From assembly GCA_964626565.1 (NCBI GenBank), contig CAZVFX010000016.1, positions 18,632 through 82,631 of the forward strand: 64,000 nucleotides of DNA, in the 5' to 3' direction. This document shows positions 55,424 to 64,000 of this stretch, piece by piece; within the stretch, counting starts at the first letter, position 1; each line of letters opens with the position of its first letter. Source of the DNA: CAZVFX01 sp964626565 (GTDB lineage Bacteria; Myxococcota_A; UBA9042; CAIXZC01). A program made the translations under genes and the position numbers. Below the pieces are notes generated by a model. That model saw nothing but the letters and a program-made list of their open reading frames with translations, ran no database searches and was not told the DNA's origin.

Positions 55424-57940
55424 ATGTCAAACCACCGCTTGACCATGCCGGAGGGAGAACGTACATTAGAAGCCATGGGTACGTCTGCCACACCTCCCCT
55501 GTGCGATTGGGGCGCACCATTTTTCGATGAGCAGAAGATCCCTGCGCTTCGCTATTCGCCCCCGGCCATCCCACCCGGAGACTCTCCCTTCGTCACTGGG
55601 TTCGTCGCCGGCAATCGGTTGGTGAAGCTGATGGCGTCCGGAGACGGGGCCGTATTCCCCTGCTTACTCAACGGACCGGTGCAGTTTCTTTGCGGGGACC
55701 CCGGTGACCGCGCTTTTTCCGGCGCCGGCCGCCTCTTTGTCTCCGAGGCGGGGAGAGTCAAACAGGTCGTCGGCCCGGAGCATCCGTTGGCGTACCACAA
55801 CAATGTGGAAACCGCCGGCCTCGTGCTCGCCCCATCGTACGTCGAAAAGGAACTCGTCACCGGCGACCTCCTGGTAAGACATCGTCTCGCCGTATCCCTG
55901 TCCGGACTCCCGGCAATTGTAGTCCTCTACTTCGTGACCAATAGATCGTCGGGAACAAGATGGCTCACCCTTTACGACGCATGGGACGTGGCGCCCTACA
56001 TTCTTGACTCCGAGTTTATGAAATCTTCTTTCGGCACCAGGTTGGCAGGGGCGCTCAAGCTGTCGAAAGGGTTGCGCCTTGACAACAAGTACCTCACCAC
56101 TTCGGTCAAAGGTGACGGAGCGAGCGTCCGATTTGAGTTTCCCTGGGCCGAGGGCTTCACCCGCCGGGCAGCGACGCGGCACCTTGCCTCCATCCCCCCC
56201 ATTACCGTCGTCGGACTGACCAAGAATCTGTCCCTTTCCGCAGCCGTTCCGCCGGAGGCGCTGGCGCAAGCCCTGGGCGAAGGGGTCAGGCCGCCCAAGG
56301 GCGCGGACTGGAAGCGACTGTTCGCGAAAAGCGAGTTCTCAGTTGGCCCCGGCGTAACTGAAGTGGCTGCAGCCGTGCACTGGTACGGCGACTGGGAAGA
56401 AGGCAAGAAGCAACTGCGAAAGTTGTTGCCCGTTTCGATGTTCGCCGGCAACGAGGCGTTGCTGTGGGGCAGGCGCCGGGGATTAACGCTGGAAACCCGC
56501 GGCGTCCGCTTTGGTGGCTCTGTGGATTGGGAGGCTTCATGGCACGCAGGTGTCACAGCCGCAGGTCCGTGGGATGATTTTTCGTCAGGCGAAACAATGA
56601 TCCCGGGAGGCCGAACAACCTTCATTCATGGTGACCCGGCTGATACCGAACTGGTTGCCGCCAACGTGGTGGCGCTTTCCTACCTCACTCCCGCCTCCGC
56701 CGGCAAAGTCTTCACGGCCGAGGCCGAACGAGTGCTGTCCAGACTGGCTCCGGACCTGAAGAAATGGCGCAGCGACGGCCCCGGTCTCGCCGACCTGCTC
56801 CACATTTTCTGGGCGGGATGTGAATATGTGGCGGCCTCCGGCGGAGGAGTGGAAGACGCACGGGAACTTGTTCGAAAGATGGCGGAGACGGCACTCTCCC
56901 TCGCGTCCGGTGATGCACTTTGGGGTGCGAACGGACTGGTGCAAGCCCGTTGGTCGGGTGAGCGAAGGGCCCTGGAAGGCCTGCCAACCCTGTCAAGCAA
57001 GGGACTCAAGGGCCTGGAGAGCATGTACTCCTCCGCGCTGCTGGCCGTCACCCTGTCATGGGCCGCGACCATGTACGAAGAGGAAGAGCCCAGACTTTCC
57101 GACGATCTCGCCGCTGTGGCGGCTTCGCTTACACGAAGCATCGAGGAGCGGTTTCGGGAACCCTACTTTCCGCGCTGGGTGCTTCCCAACGGCAAGCCGG
57201 CCGACCCACGCTTTGCTCTCGACCATCATGTCTGGCTGATGCTGCTGCCCATCGCCAACAAGCTGAAGGAAAAGGTGCTCTGGAATATTGAACACCAGTT
57301 TGCGGGTGTTCCGACGCCCTGGCTGCCCACCATCGAAAACGCACGGATGACAGCCCCGGAAGGCATCGAGCCGGGAAGGGGACATGCCGGCGGCGTGTCT
57401 CTGTTGGTGAACGCGCTCGCCGTCTGGGCTGCCGCCCGCCAGGATGGCCAGGCGGGACTCAAACTGTACACCAGAACCGGGGTGGAGAACCTCGTCAGGT
57501 TCAGGTCCGAGCGATGGTCCACAGCCATCTTTGACGGCGAGGCGGCTGGCAGGAAGTCCGCCTCGACGCGCTCGGAAGATCGCGTGAGGCCCATTACGAC
57601 CGGGCTCAATACCTTTGCACTGGCCAAGACCATTTCGGCCATCAAACTCCTCGCTCTGGGCCCTGGAGGCAACGGCCTCTACGTCAAGCCCGGGCTGCTT
57701 AGGGGCTCATCCCTGTCCACCGGCGCCCTCGACCTTTCATTGAGCGACAACGCGTTGCGAGGCACATCTCGAGGGGTGTGCGGAGAGGCAAATCTCGTGG
57801 TCGACTTTGAAGCCGGAGTCGAAGCTTCGAAGTGGCAGCCCGACGACCGCCACGGTGTTTTGGAGTTCGAATGCCGAGGTAGTAATATCATGATCAAAGT
57901 GAAGACGGGGGAGGCATGGGTATTGCGAAAATCGGACTAA
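55424..57940 (+). CDS. Uncharacterised 838-residue protein, possible six-hairpin glycosidase-like fold
   Basis: There is no signal peptide or membrane helix. The first 300 residues look beta-rich (VFPCLLNGPVQFLCG, WLTLYDAWDVAPYI); the rest is mostly alpha-helical with spaced helical pairs (MYSSALLAVTLSWAATMYEEE, WLMLLPIANKLKEKVLW). A beta domain followed by a helical barrel resembles GH15/GH94-type glycosidases and phosphorylases, but I do not see a clear catalytic acid pair, so this is only a guess. The start ATG has GAGGGG 7 nt upstream. It overlaps the chalcone-isomerase-like gene by 25 bp, so they are cotranscribed. Divergent from moaC. Confidence 0.72.
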   Translation: MSNHRLTMPEGERTLEAMGTSATPPLCDWGAPFFDEQKIPALRYSPPAIPPGDSPFVTGFVAGNRLVKLMASGDGAVFPCLLNGPVQFLCGDPGDRAFSGAGRLFVSEAGRVKQVVGPEHPLAYHNNVETAGLVLAPSYVEKELVTGDLLVRHRLAVSLSGLPAIVVLYFVTNRSSGTRWLTLYDAWDVAPYILDSEFMKSSFGTRLAGALKLSKGLRLDNKYLTTSVKGDGASVRFEFPWAEGFTRRAATRHLASIPPITVVGLTKNLSLSAAVPPEALAQALGEGVRPPKGADWKRLFAKSEFSVGPGVTEVAAAVHWYGDWEEGKKQLRKLLPVSMFAGNEALLWGRRRGLTLETRGVRFGGSVDWEASWHAGVTAAGPWDDFSSGETMIPGGRTTFIHGDPADTELVAANVVALSYLTPASAGKVFTAEAERVLSRLAPDLKKWRSDGPGLADLLHIFWAGCEYVAASGGGVEDARELVRKMAETALSLASGDALWGANGLVQARWSGERRALEGLPTLSSKGLKGLESMYSSALLAVTLSWAATMYEEEEPRLSDDLAAVAASLTRSIEERFREPYFPRWVLPNGKPADPRFALDHHVWLMLLPIANKLKEKVLWNIEHQFAGVPTPWLPTIENARMTAPEGIEPGRGHAGGVSLLVNALAVWAAARQDGQAGLKLYTRTGVENLVRFRSERWSTAIFDGEAAGRKSASTRSEDRVRPITTGLNTFALAKTISAIKLLALGPGGNGLYVKPGLLRGSSLSTGALDLSLSDNALRGTSRGVCGEANLVVDFEAGVEASKWQPDDRHGVLEFECRGSNIMIKVKTGEAWVLRKSD

Positions 57941-58557
57941 CCGGGGTTGTTCTAGCCCTGGTGCTGGCGGTCCCGGTAAGCACTGGTGAGGCGATTGCTG
58001 CGGAGGTGGTGGCGGAGGCCTCAACCGGAGTGGAATTTCCCGTCGACGCAGGTCGCGGACTCACGCTGCTTGGAGTGGGCGTCCGTAAGAAACTGATTAT
58101 CGACGTCTATGCCTCAGCCATCTATGTCACCCCCGCGGAGATGAAGAAACAGCTCAAAGACGTCACCCCGAAAAGTATCTATCACGCGTTGATTTATGGA
58201 GCGTTTCCCAAGCGCATGGTGCTACATTTTGTGCGCAGCGTGGGGGGGGACAAAATCAAGGCGGCATTCAAGACATCCCTTAGCAAGAACTTGAGCAAGG
58301 AAGACCTGGAACACGAGCGCGAGGTGCTCGAGGATTTCTACAAGGTGTGCGAGCGGGGCGTCGAGAAAGGCCAGAAGTTTATCGTCGATACCAGTGGCCG
58401 ACGCGTCAGGATTACGCTGGGAGGCAAGCTGGTCTTCAAGATCAAGTCAAAACGCCTCGCTAGGGGGATGTGGATGAGTTGGTTCGGTCGCCATCCCATC
58501 TCCGAGGAGATGCGCAAAGCGCTCATTTCACGTGCCGGTCTCGTCCTGAAGAACTAG
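57916..58557 (+). CDS. Chalcone isomerase-like secreted protein
   Basis: The 213-residue protein has a signal peptide (GLTGVVLALVLAVPVSTGEAIA). The body fits the bacterial chalcone_3 family: VEFPVDAGRGLTLLGVGVRKKLIIDVYASAIYV near the start, PKRMVLHFVRSV in the middle, and a C-terminal helix ending in ISRAGLVLKN. These bacterial proteins share the chalcone isomerase fold but their ligand is not known; some are periplasmic. The ATG is preceded by GGGGGAGG inside the 3' end of the upstream gene (25-bp overlap). Confidence 0.87.
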   Translation: MGIAKIGLTGVVLALVLAVPVSTGEAIAAEVVAEASTGVEFPVDAGRGLTLLGVGVRKKLIIDVYASAIYVTPAEMKKQLKDVTPKSIYHALIYGAFPKRMVLHFVRSVGGDKIKAAFKTSLSKNLSKEDLEHEREVLEDFYKVCERGVEKGQKFIVDTSGRRVRITLGGKLVFKIKSKRLARGMWMSWFGRHPISEEMRKALISRAGLVLKN

Positions 58558-58593
58558 CAGTCCGCCCGCCGCGGTCCGCCCTTCCACTTCTGC

Positions 58594-60150
58594 CTACATC
58601 ATGCCGTAAAGCTTCAACTTGTTGTACAAGGTGCGCCGATCTATCCCCAACTCCTGGGCCGTCCGCTTCTTGTTGCCATCGTTCTTGTTCAATGTGGCGA
58701 TGATCACGTCTTTTTCGACCTCGGCCAGAGTCTTGCCCTCAAAGTAGGTGGGGTCGGACGACTCCAGTAGCAGTCCATCTCCGCGAGTCAACGCCTCGAA
58801 GTCGCCGGCATCGAGATGGCTGCCCTCGGCAAATAGGCAGGCACTCTTCACAATGGTCTCTAACTCTCGCACGTTCCCCGGCCATGGGTACTTGCTCAAA
58901 ACCATCAACGCCCTGGGGGTGATCCCCTCTATGCTGGCGATCCCCTGTTTGCGGTTCTCCTCCATGAAGTGCTGAACCAGCAGAGGAATATCGTCGCGGC
59001 GGCGGCGAAGCGGCGGAACCTCAACCGTAACGATGTTCAACCGGTAGTACAGGTCCTCCCTGAACAGACCCTTAGCGACCAATTCATCCATCTTGCGGTT
59101 CGTGGCCGCTAGCACTCTCACGTCAACTTTCTTGGTGTGAACACTCCCCAGGCGCTGGATCTCACCGTACTGCAGAGCTCTAAGAAGCTTGCCCTGCATC
59201 TCCATCGGCATGTCTCCCACTTCGTCCAGGAACAGGGTCCCGTCATTGGCAACCTCGAATAACCCCTTCTTGTCCTTGGTCGCACCCGTGAAAGCACCCT
59301 TTAGATGGCCGAACAGTTCGCTCTCGATAAGGGTCGCCGGAATCGAACTGCAGTTGATCGCTACGAACATCCGATCCTTGCGCCGGCCGTAATCGTGTAT
59401 CGCCCGCGCCACCAACTCCTTGCCGGTACCGCTTTCGCCCTGAATCAGCACCGTGATGTCGTTGTCCAACACCTTGTCGATGATTGCATAGACGGCTTCC
59501 ATGGCCGGGCTCTGCCCGATGATCGGTGGGAATGAACTCGAACTCTTCCCTCCAGCCTTGCCCGACTGCTCCCCTCCACCCATGCAGAGACGATTGAGCT
59601 CCTCGAGCTGCTCCTCGAGGCGAACTACTTCTTCGCCCTTCGCCTCAGCGGTTCGCACAGACTCCGCCTTCTCGACCTCCACCCCCAATTTCCACAGGAA
59701 GAGTCCCGCAAACTCCGCCAGGGTCTCCACGGTTTGCGCGTCCTGTTGGCCAAACGCTCCGGCAATGAAGCGGGAATCAACGTACAGCCCACCCACTACC
59801 TCCCCAGAAAGCCAAACCGGGCAGCAAAGCACCGAGCGAAGGCCCAACTCGTATACAGACTCGGCGAGTGCGAACATGTCTTGGTTTTTTGCGTCTTCGA
59901 TGAGCAGAGTGCTCTGCTGCTCCATGGCGTGGCGGGCAATGGTCAGCGACAAACGAGCCTCTCGGCCCCGCAACGACTCTCTGTCGAGGTTGCGCGCACT
60001 CTCGAATACCACCTTCTTCCCCTTGGACATCACCAGAAGGCCCCGCTCCGCCCCGGTCATTTCCACAGCCAGGTCGACCACATAGTCCAGAACCGATTTC
60101 CGGTCAGTTCCCTCCACGATCCGCTTGGCGAGTCTCCGTATCTTTTCCAT
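58594..60150 (-). CDS. GAF-domain sigma-54-dependent activator
   Basis: The 518-residue regulator has an N-terminal GAF domain (about 15-155), a coiled coil (160-190), an AAA+ domain (about 210-440) with Walker A GESGTGKE and the GAFTGA motif that contacts sigma-54, and a Fis-type helix-turn-helix (RRTLYNKLKLYG) at the end. It would activate sigma-54 promoters when the GAF domain senses a small molecule. The ATG at 60150 is preferred over GTG 60156, as AAAGGCGG is spaced better. The target is not adjacent; a divergent Cys-rich gene lies 146 bp upstream but has a sigma-70-like promoter. Confidence 0.93.
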   Translation of the reverse strand: MEKIRRLAKRIVEGTDRKSVLDYVVDLAVEMTGAERGLLVMSKGKKVVFESARNLDRESLRGREARLSLTIARHAMEQQSTLLIEDAKNQDMFALAESVYELGLRSVLCCPVWLSGEVVGGLYVDSRFIAGAFGQQDAQTVETLAEFAGLFLWKLGVEVEKAESVRTAEAKGEEVVRLEEQLEELNRLCMGGGEQSGKAGGKSSSSFPPIIGQSPAMEAVYAIIDKVLDNDITVLIQGESGTGKELVARAIHDYGRRKDRMFVAINCSSIPATLIESELFGHLKGAFTGATKDKKGLFEVANDGTLFLDEVGDMPMEMQGKLLRALQYGEIQRLGSVHTKKVDVRVLAATNRKMDELVAKGLFREDLYYRLNIVTVEVPPLRRRRDDIPLLVQHFMEENRKQGIASIEGITPRALMVLSKYPWPGNVRELETIVKSACLFAEGSHLDAGDFEALTRGDGLLLESSDPTYFEGKTLAEVEKDVIIATLNKNDGNKKRTAQELGIDRRTLYNKLKLYGMM

Positions 60151-60239
60151 GTCCACCGCCTTTGTTCCACTGGGCCAACACTAGCACACGCCCTTAGTAA
60201 AGGGAAAATTTTTCACACTCTCGCAAGCGCAAGAGCCAT

Positions 60240-60268
60240 TTGCCAGTCCGCGTCAACAGCGGTACAAT
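60240..60268 (+). promoter_or_regulatory. Putative promoter of the Cys-rich lipoprotein gene
   Basis: TTGCCA, 17-bp spacer, TACAAT, ending 27 bp before the ATG. It shares TACAAT with the promoter at 22997-23025 of another Cys-rich lipoprotein. Confidence 0.55.
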
Positions 60269-60295
60269 CTTGTCCAGTAAAGGGAGGCCGAAACC

Positions 60296-62491
60296 ATGAG
60301 GACCGTCGCTGGAGGATTGCTGTTGCTGCTGTTGCTCCCGAACTCGGGGTGCGACGAGCCCGGCCCCGCTGGCCCGAGCTTACTTGTGCCTGATTCGTCC
60401 TTCGATTTCTCAGCACCGGACATTCTGGCTGAGGCCGTGGGATCCCCGGACCAGATAGTCCCCATGGATGGAACAGGCGGTGACGGAGTCGCTGACGCCG
60501 AAGTTCAGAGCCTTCAGGACGGCGGGGAAATTATCGACCTTTCCTCCCCCGATACTTTGGAAGTTGATGCGCAGAGTTGCCTCGATGATAGCGGCTGCCA
60601 GGAAGGACTATACTGTCACGCGGAATCCGGATACTGCGTCGAATGCACCGAATTCCTTCACTGCAAGGACGACTCGCCCTGCACCTTTGACTACTGCTCA
60701 GAAGAACTCCAATGCGCCCACAATCCTTTGGAAGGTGACTGCGACGACGGCAACTCCTGCTCAACCGGGGACTATTGCCAGGATGGTATCTGCGTTTACG
60801 AAAACCTTATCGAATGCGACGACGGCAACGTTTGCACCGAGGATTCATGCACGGCCGGCGGAGACTGCCTCAGTCAAGCGATTGACGGGGAGTGCGATGA
60901 CGGCGACCCCTGCTCAGGCGCCGATTATTGTCAGGATGGGATTTGCCAGCCAGGGCCGGAACCAACCGATTGCGACGACGGGAACTCCTGCACGGACGAC
61001 TTCTGCCAACCCGGTGTCGGCTGTGCACATGAGCCGTCAACGGGACAGTGTGATGATGGCAATCTCTGCACCGAAAATGACATGTGTGAAGACGGGGCCT
61101 GCGTCGGGCAGGCCAAACAATGTGCCGACGGAAATCCTTGCACGTCCGACAGTTGCGACCCGCAGGCCGGGTGTGTCCCAGACCCCCTGGTCGGGTCCCC
61201 CTGCGACGACGAAAACCTGTGCACCGTCAACGACACCTGCCAACCCGGCGGGGATTGCCAGGGCGTCGACGTGGATTGCGACGATGGCAACCCATGCACC
61301 ACGGAAGCCTGCTCCGACGGTGGTGCAGGCTGCATCTTCACCCTGCTCGATGGTATGGCTTGTGATGACGGTAGTGCGTGCACGGATCAGGACGTCTGTG
61401 TTGCAGGTCAATGCGTTGGAATTGGCAAGGTGTGCGACGATGCCAACTCCTGCACTATCGACGGATGTGACCCAGTCTCGCAAGTGTGCAAGTTCGACGC
61501 CGAAGCCGCCAACGGACTGGCATGCAACGACCAGAATGCCTGCACCGCCGGCGACCAGTGCCAGAATGGGCAGTGCTTCGCCGGGCCGACGATCATCGTC
61601 TGCAACGACAACAACCCCTGCACCGAGGATTCCTGCAGCCCCGAGGCGGGCTGCGTCCACGACGTGCAACTCGGCACACAGTGTGATGATGGAAACGCTT
61701 GTACCTCTGGTGACCACTGCGCAGGCAATGGCGCCTGCGAAGGGCAAGCTGTGGATTGCGATGATGCTGACCAGTGCACGGTAGATTCCTGCCAGCCGGA
61801 GGCAGGTTGCGTCAATACGGTCCAGGTGAGTCTGGCTTGCAATGACGGCGACAAGTGCACCAAGAACGACAAGTGTAAGTCCTCTGGCAAATGCAAGGGT
61901 ACCCAGAAGTTCTGCAACGATGCCAACGAATGTACCTCCGACTCATGCAACTCCGCCACCGGCTGTGTTCACGACCCCCTGCCCCTCACCGGTGCTGCCT
62001 GCGACGACCTCGATAGCTGCACGGAGGATGACACCTGCTTGTTCGGTGAGTGTGGCGGCGACGAGATCGAATGCGCTGATGACGATGAGTGCACCACCGA
62101 CTACTGCTGGCAGGGCGATTGCGTGCACCAGGCCATTCCCGGGTGCGGCGTCTCTTCCTGCCAGGCTCACTGCGGGCAACAGGTCGGACAGTGCTTCTGC
62201 GATGGCCAGTGCCACCTCTGGAATGACTGCTGCCCTGATGTTTGTGATTTCTGCAACTACAACTGGTGTGATTGCGAACCCGATTGCCAGGGCAAGGAGT
62301 GCGGAAATGACGGCTGCGGCGGTAGTTGTGGACAGTGCGTCGGCGGCGAGTTCTGCGACAGCGACGGATCGTGCAGCGAGTGCTCATGCGGTGAGAAAGA
62401 GTGTGGTCAGAACCAATGCGGGGCCAGTTGCGGGTCTTGTCCGCCAGGCACCTTCTGCCTCTGGATGACTGGTGAGTGCCTCTCCTGGTGA
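60296..62491 (+). CDS. Cys-rich lipoprotein with CDDGNxCTxDxC repeats
   Basis: The 731-residue lipoprotein has a Leu-rich signal (GGLLLLLLLPNSGC). An acidic linker (about 30-95) leads to about 14-16 repeats of the type CDDGNPCTTEAC / CDDENLCTVNDTC alternating with linking segments (GCVHDxxLGxxC). A C-terminal CxGKECGNDGCGGSCGQC module closes the protein. GGGAGG precedes the ATG. Repeats rich in Asp, Asn and Cys suggest Ca2+ or other metal binding and disulfide stiffening. The gene converges with obg, with an inverted repeat between them. Confidence 0.9.
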   Translation: MRTVAGGLLLLLLLPNSGCDEPGPAGPSLLVPDSSFDFSAPDILAEAVGSPDQIVPMDGTGGDGVADAEVQSLQDGGEIIDLSSPDTLEVDAQSCLDDSGCQEGLYCHAESGYCVECTEFLHCKDDSPCTFDYCSEELQCAHNPLEGDCDDGNSCSTGDYCQDGICVYENLIECDDGNVCTEDSCTAGGDCLSQAIDGECDDGDPCSGADYCQDGICQPGPEPTDCDDGNSCTDDFCQPGVGCAHEPSTGQCDDGNLCTENDMCEDGACVGQAKQCADGNPCTSDSCDPQAGCVPDPLVGSPCDDENLCTVNDTCQPGGDCQGVDVDCDDGNPCTTEACSDGGAGCIFTLLDGMACDDGSACTDQDVCVAGQCVGIGKVCDDANSCTIDGCDPVSQVCKFDAEAANGLACNDQNACTAGDQCQNGQCFAGPTIIVCNDNNPCTEDSCSPEAGCVHDVQLGTQCDDGNACTSGDHCAGNGACEGQAVDCDDADQCTVDSCQPEAGCVNTVQVSLACNDGDKCTKNDKCKSSGKCKGTQKFCNDANECTSDSCNSATGCVHDPLPLTGAACDDLDSCTEDDTCLFGECGGDEIECADDDECTTDYCWQGDCVHQAIPGCGVSSCQAHCGQQVGQCFCDGQCHLWNDCCPDVCDFCNYNWCDCEPDCQGKECGNDGCGGSCGQCVGGEFCDSDGSCSECSCGEKECGQNQCGASCGSCPPGTFCLWMTGECLSW

Positions 62492-62499
62492 AAGCGGCA

Positions 62500-62529
62500 G
62501 GGACGCTGCCGTCCGAAGGCAGCGGTCCT
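62500..62529. terminator. Bidirectional hairpin between Cys-rich gene and obg
   Basis: GGGACGCTGCC and GGCAGCGGTCCT pair around a 7-nt loop, with one bulged base. The hairpin reaches the obg stop codon. There is no T run, so termination strength is unsure, but its place between convergent genes fits. Confidence 0.45.
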
Positions 62530-63526
62530 AGCCTTTCTTACGCTTCCTGAGTCCCATGGCCAGATCCCTCAGCAACTCGTTGACTCCGTCCCCGGTTGCG
62601 GCAGAGATCGTGTAGCAATCTCGGCCGGCGGAACGCACGGCCTCGGCAAGCTCTTCAACCGCCTCTGCACCACCCACTGCATCAACTTTGTTGATAGCCA
62701 CCACCTCGTACTTGGCCGCAACCCCGGGGTCGAAAGATTTCAACTCGTTGCGCAGCGCGCGCCAATCTCCCAGAGGATCTTCTCGCAGGCAATCCAGAAT
62801 ATGCAGAATGATCGTGGTGCGCTGTATGTGCTTGAGGAACTGAATCCCCAGCCCTTTGCCCTGGTGCGCACCCTCGATGAGTCCCGGGACATCCGCAATG
62901 ACAAAGGTGAAACCGGTGAAACGCTCAACCACTCCAAGGTTGGGAACCAGCGTGGTAAACGGGTATTCCGCGATCTCGGGGCGGCAGGCTGAAACGGCAG
63001 CAATGAAAGTACTCTTGCCCACACTCGGGAATCCCACCAGACCGACGTCGGCCAGTAGCTTCAACTCCAAGCGTACTTCTACCAGGCCTCCCGGCCAGCC
63101 GGGCTCACACCGCCGGGGGGCTCGGTTGGTTGACGTCGCGAATGCTGCATTGCCGCGCCCCCCGTCTCCTCCCTTGGCCACCAGCACCCGGGCTCCGGGC
63201 TCGTCCAGATCCGCCAGCAAAGCCCCCGTTTCAACTTCGTACACCAGGGTCCCCGGCGGCACCATAACCTCAAGCGGCTTGGCCGACTTACCGGTGCGAT
63301 TGGCCGGACCCCCGGATTGGCCCTTCTCTGCATTTATTCGATGAACGTGCCGGAAATCCACCAGGGTGTTCTTCTGGGAGCCCGCCACGATCCAGGCGTC
63401 GCCGCCACGACCGCCGTTGCCGCCGTCCGGACCGCCCTTCGGGACGTATCTCTCCCGCCGAAAGGAAGTGCATCCTGGGCCACCCCGACCACTGGTCAGA
63501 GTCACCGTCGCTTCATCGATGAACAT
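62528..63526 (-). CDS. obg: Obg family GTPase
   Basis: Obg/CgtA GTPases act in late 50S ribosome assembly and stress control. The 332-residue protein has the glycine-rich Obg fold (residues 1-155: GGPDGGNGGRGGDAW, GGDGGRGNAAFA) and the G domain: P-loop GFPSVGKST, switch II DVPGLIEGA and the NKVD motif. The C-terminal extra domain found in some Obg proteins is absent. rpmA lies 49 bp upstream on the same strand, the usual rplU-rpmA-obg order. Confidence 0.96.
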   Translation of the reverse strand: MFIDEATVTLTSGRGGPGCTSFRRERYVPKGGPDGGNGGRGGDAWIVAGSQKNTLVDFRHVHRINAEKGQSGGPANRTGKSAKPLEVMVPPGTLVYEVETGALLADLDEPGARVLVAKGGDGGRGNAAFATSTNRAPRRCEPGWPGGLVEVRLELKLLADVGLVGFPSVGKSTFIAAVSACRPEIAEYPFTTLVPNLGVVERFTGFTFVIADVPGLIEGAHQGKGLGIQFLKHIQRTTIILHILDCLREDPLGDWRALRNELKSFDPGVAAKYEVVAINKVDAVGGAEAVEELAEAVRSAGRDCYTISAATGDGVNELLRDLAMGLRKRKKG

Positions 63527-63575
63527 CTTTGATCTCGTTGACTGAAAAACGGGTACAGCTGAGAGGTTGGGCTGA

Positions 63576-63833
63576 TCAGGAGGCCGGGAAAACGCTCACG
63601 CTCTTCTTGCCCGTGCCAGCCTTGTAATACTTCACGACTCCGTCGATCTTCGCAAACAACGTGTAGTCGCGGCCCATACCAACGTTCTCACCCGGGTGGA
63701 CCCGGGTGCCCAACTGACGCACCAGGATGCTGCCGGCCGAAACGTTCTGGCCGGAATAGCGCTTCACACCACGCCGTTGCCCGTTGCTATCTCTGCCGTT
63801 CCTCGAACTGCCTTGTCCCTTTTTGTGAGCCAT
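63576..63833 (-). CDS. rpmA: 50S ribosomal protein L27
   Basis: The 85-residue protein has the L27 start MAHKKGQGSSRNGRDSNGQR and core GNVSAGSILVRQLGT-like block (QNVSAGSILVRQ) plus HPGENVGMGRDYTLFA. GGAGGAG precedes the ATG. Length is normal. It is one gene upstream of obg; the usual upstream partner, rplU, would lie at or beyond the right edge of the window. Confidence 0.97.
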   Translation of the reverse strand: MAHKKGQGSSRNGRDSNGQRRGVKRYSGQNVSAGSILVRQLGTRVHPGENVGMGRDYTLFAKIDGVVKYYKAGTGKKSVSVFPAS

Positions 63834-63851
63834 CCTGCTCCTCCCTTGCTA

Positions 63852-63974
63852 CTACTCGTCACCCTCTGCAGCCGGTGCTGCGGTCTTTGCCGGAGCCTTC
63901 GCCGGAGCTTTCGCCGCAGCATTCGCCGGAGCTTTCCCCGCAGCCTTCAACGAAGAATTAGCCGCAGCATTCAC
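63852..63974 (-). other. Ala/Lys/Pro-rich reading frame, possible rplU tail
   Basis: A minus-strand frame from GTG 63974 to TAG 63852 encodes 40 residues (NAAANSSLKAAGK, AKAPAKAPAK, ending EGDE). It ends 18 bp before rpmA, where rplU normally ends. An in-frame TAG directly upstream of the GTG (63975-63977), preceded by FNPVSLD, separates it from whatever lies beyond the window. It could be a basic C-terminal extension of L21 cut by a nonsense codon or assembly error, or a small separate frame. Confidence 0.3.
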
Positions 63975-64000
63975 CTAATCTAACGACACAGGATTAAACT

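Noticed and set aside
60191..60204. Near-palindrome CCCTTAGTAAAGGG between divergent genes
   Set aside because: Only 5-bp arms; could be chance, and no second copy with the same symmetry was seen.

Overview
The window looks like a GC-rich chromosomal scaffold from a deltaproteobacterium or member of Myxococcota, or a close relative. This rests on protein families only. DUF4215-type Cys repeats, MopE-type metal-binding motifs, lamin-tail domains, long Asp/Pro-rich linkers behind lipoprotein signals, a zinc-ribbon/GYF/TPR membrane protein and a chemosensory operon without a receptor are all typical of that group. A 100-N run inside rpsA shows that the sequence is a scaffolded draft assembly. 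No rRNA, prophage, insertion sequence or CRISPR array is visible. One tRNA is present.

Layout. Positions 1-7162 hold a 5'-truncated Cys-rich surface protein, its full-length tandem paralogue and a Cys-rich lipoprotein with a possible beta-propeller. Positions 7166-11709 (minus) form a tight four-gene operon (two small lipoproteins, a class II aldolase, a large secreted protein) that begins 5 nt after a tRNA-Leu(GAG). Positions 11975-22547 are mostly housekeeping and envelope genes: a Na+/alanine-type symporter with an extra domain, lgt, a PilZ protein, polA, a GAF-GAF histidine kinase coupled to TolQ/TolR-like genes, and a predicted ABC-class ATPase. Positions 22548-26697 carry two tandem vWA-like Cys-rich lipoprotein genes flanked by two 67-bp direct repeats exactly 4000 bp apart, with a large imperfect inverted repeat upstream. 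A radical-SAM gene with an in-frame REP-like triple repeat follows.

Positions 27707-36805 are the most system-like part. A zinc-ribbon/GYF/TM/TPR protein is followed by cheW, cheR, cheA, a multi-receiver adenylate cyclase and cheB, mostly with overlapping or near-overlapping ends. There is no methyl-accepting receptor and no stand-alone CheY. The only obvious response-regulator output is the cyclase, so the pathway is predicted to turn a chemosensory signal into cAMP. A TonB-like gene converges on cheB, and a 56-residue FlgM-like gene diverges from the TonB-like gene.

Positions 38249-64000 hold a HEAT-repeat/alpha-beta-hydrolase fusion, a 1390-residue Cys-rich protein, a degenerate M1-peptidase-like/outer-membrane-barrel protein coupled to a ClpP homologue, rpsA with a repetitive acidic tail, two more Cys-rich lipoproteins (one with a formylglycine-generating-enzyme fold), moaC, an unassigned 838-residue protein followed by a chalcone-isomerase-like protein, a sigma-54 activator, another Cys-rich lipoprotein, and obg-rpmA. 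Nine exported Cys-rich proteins together fill about 20 kb, nearly a third of the window, so the organism invests heavily in a disulfide- or metal-rich cell surface.
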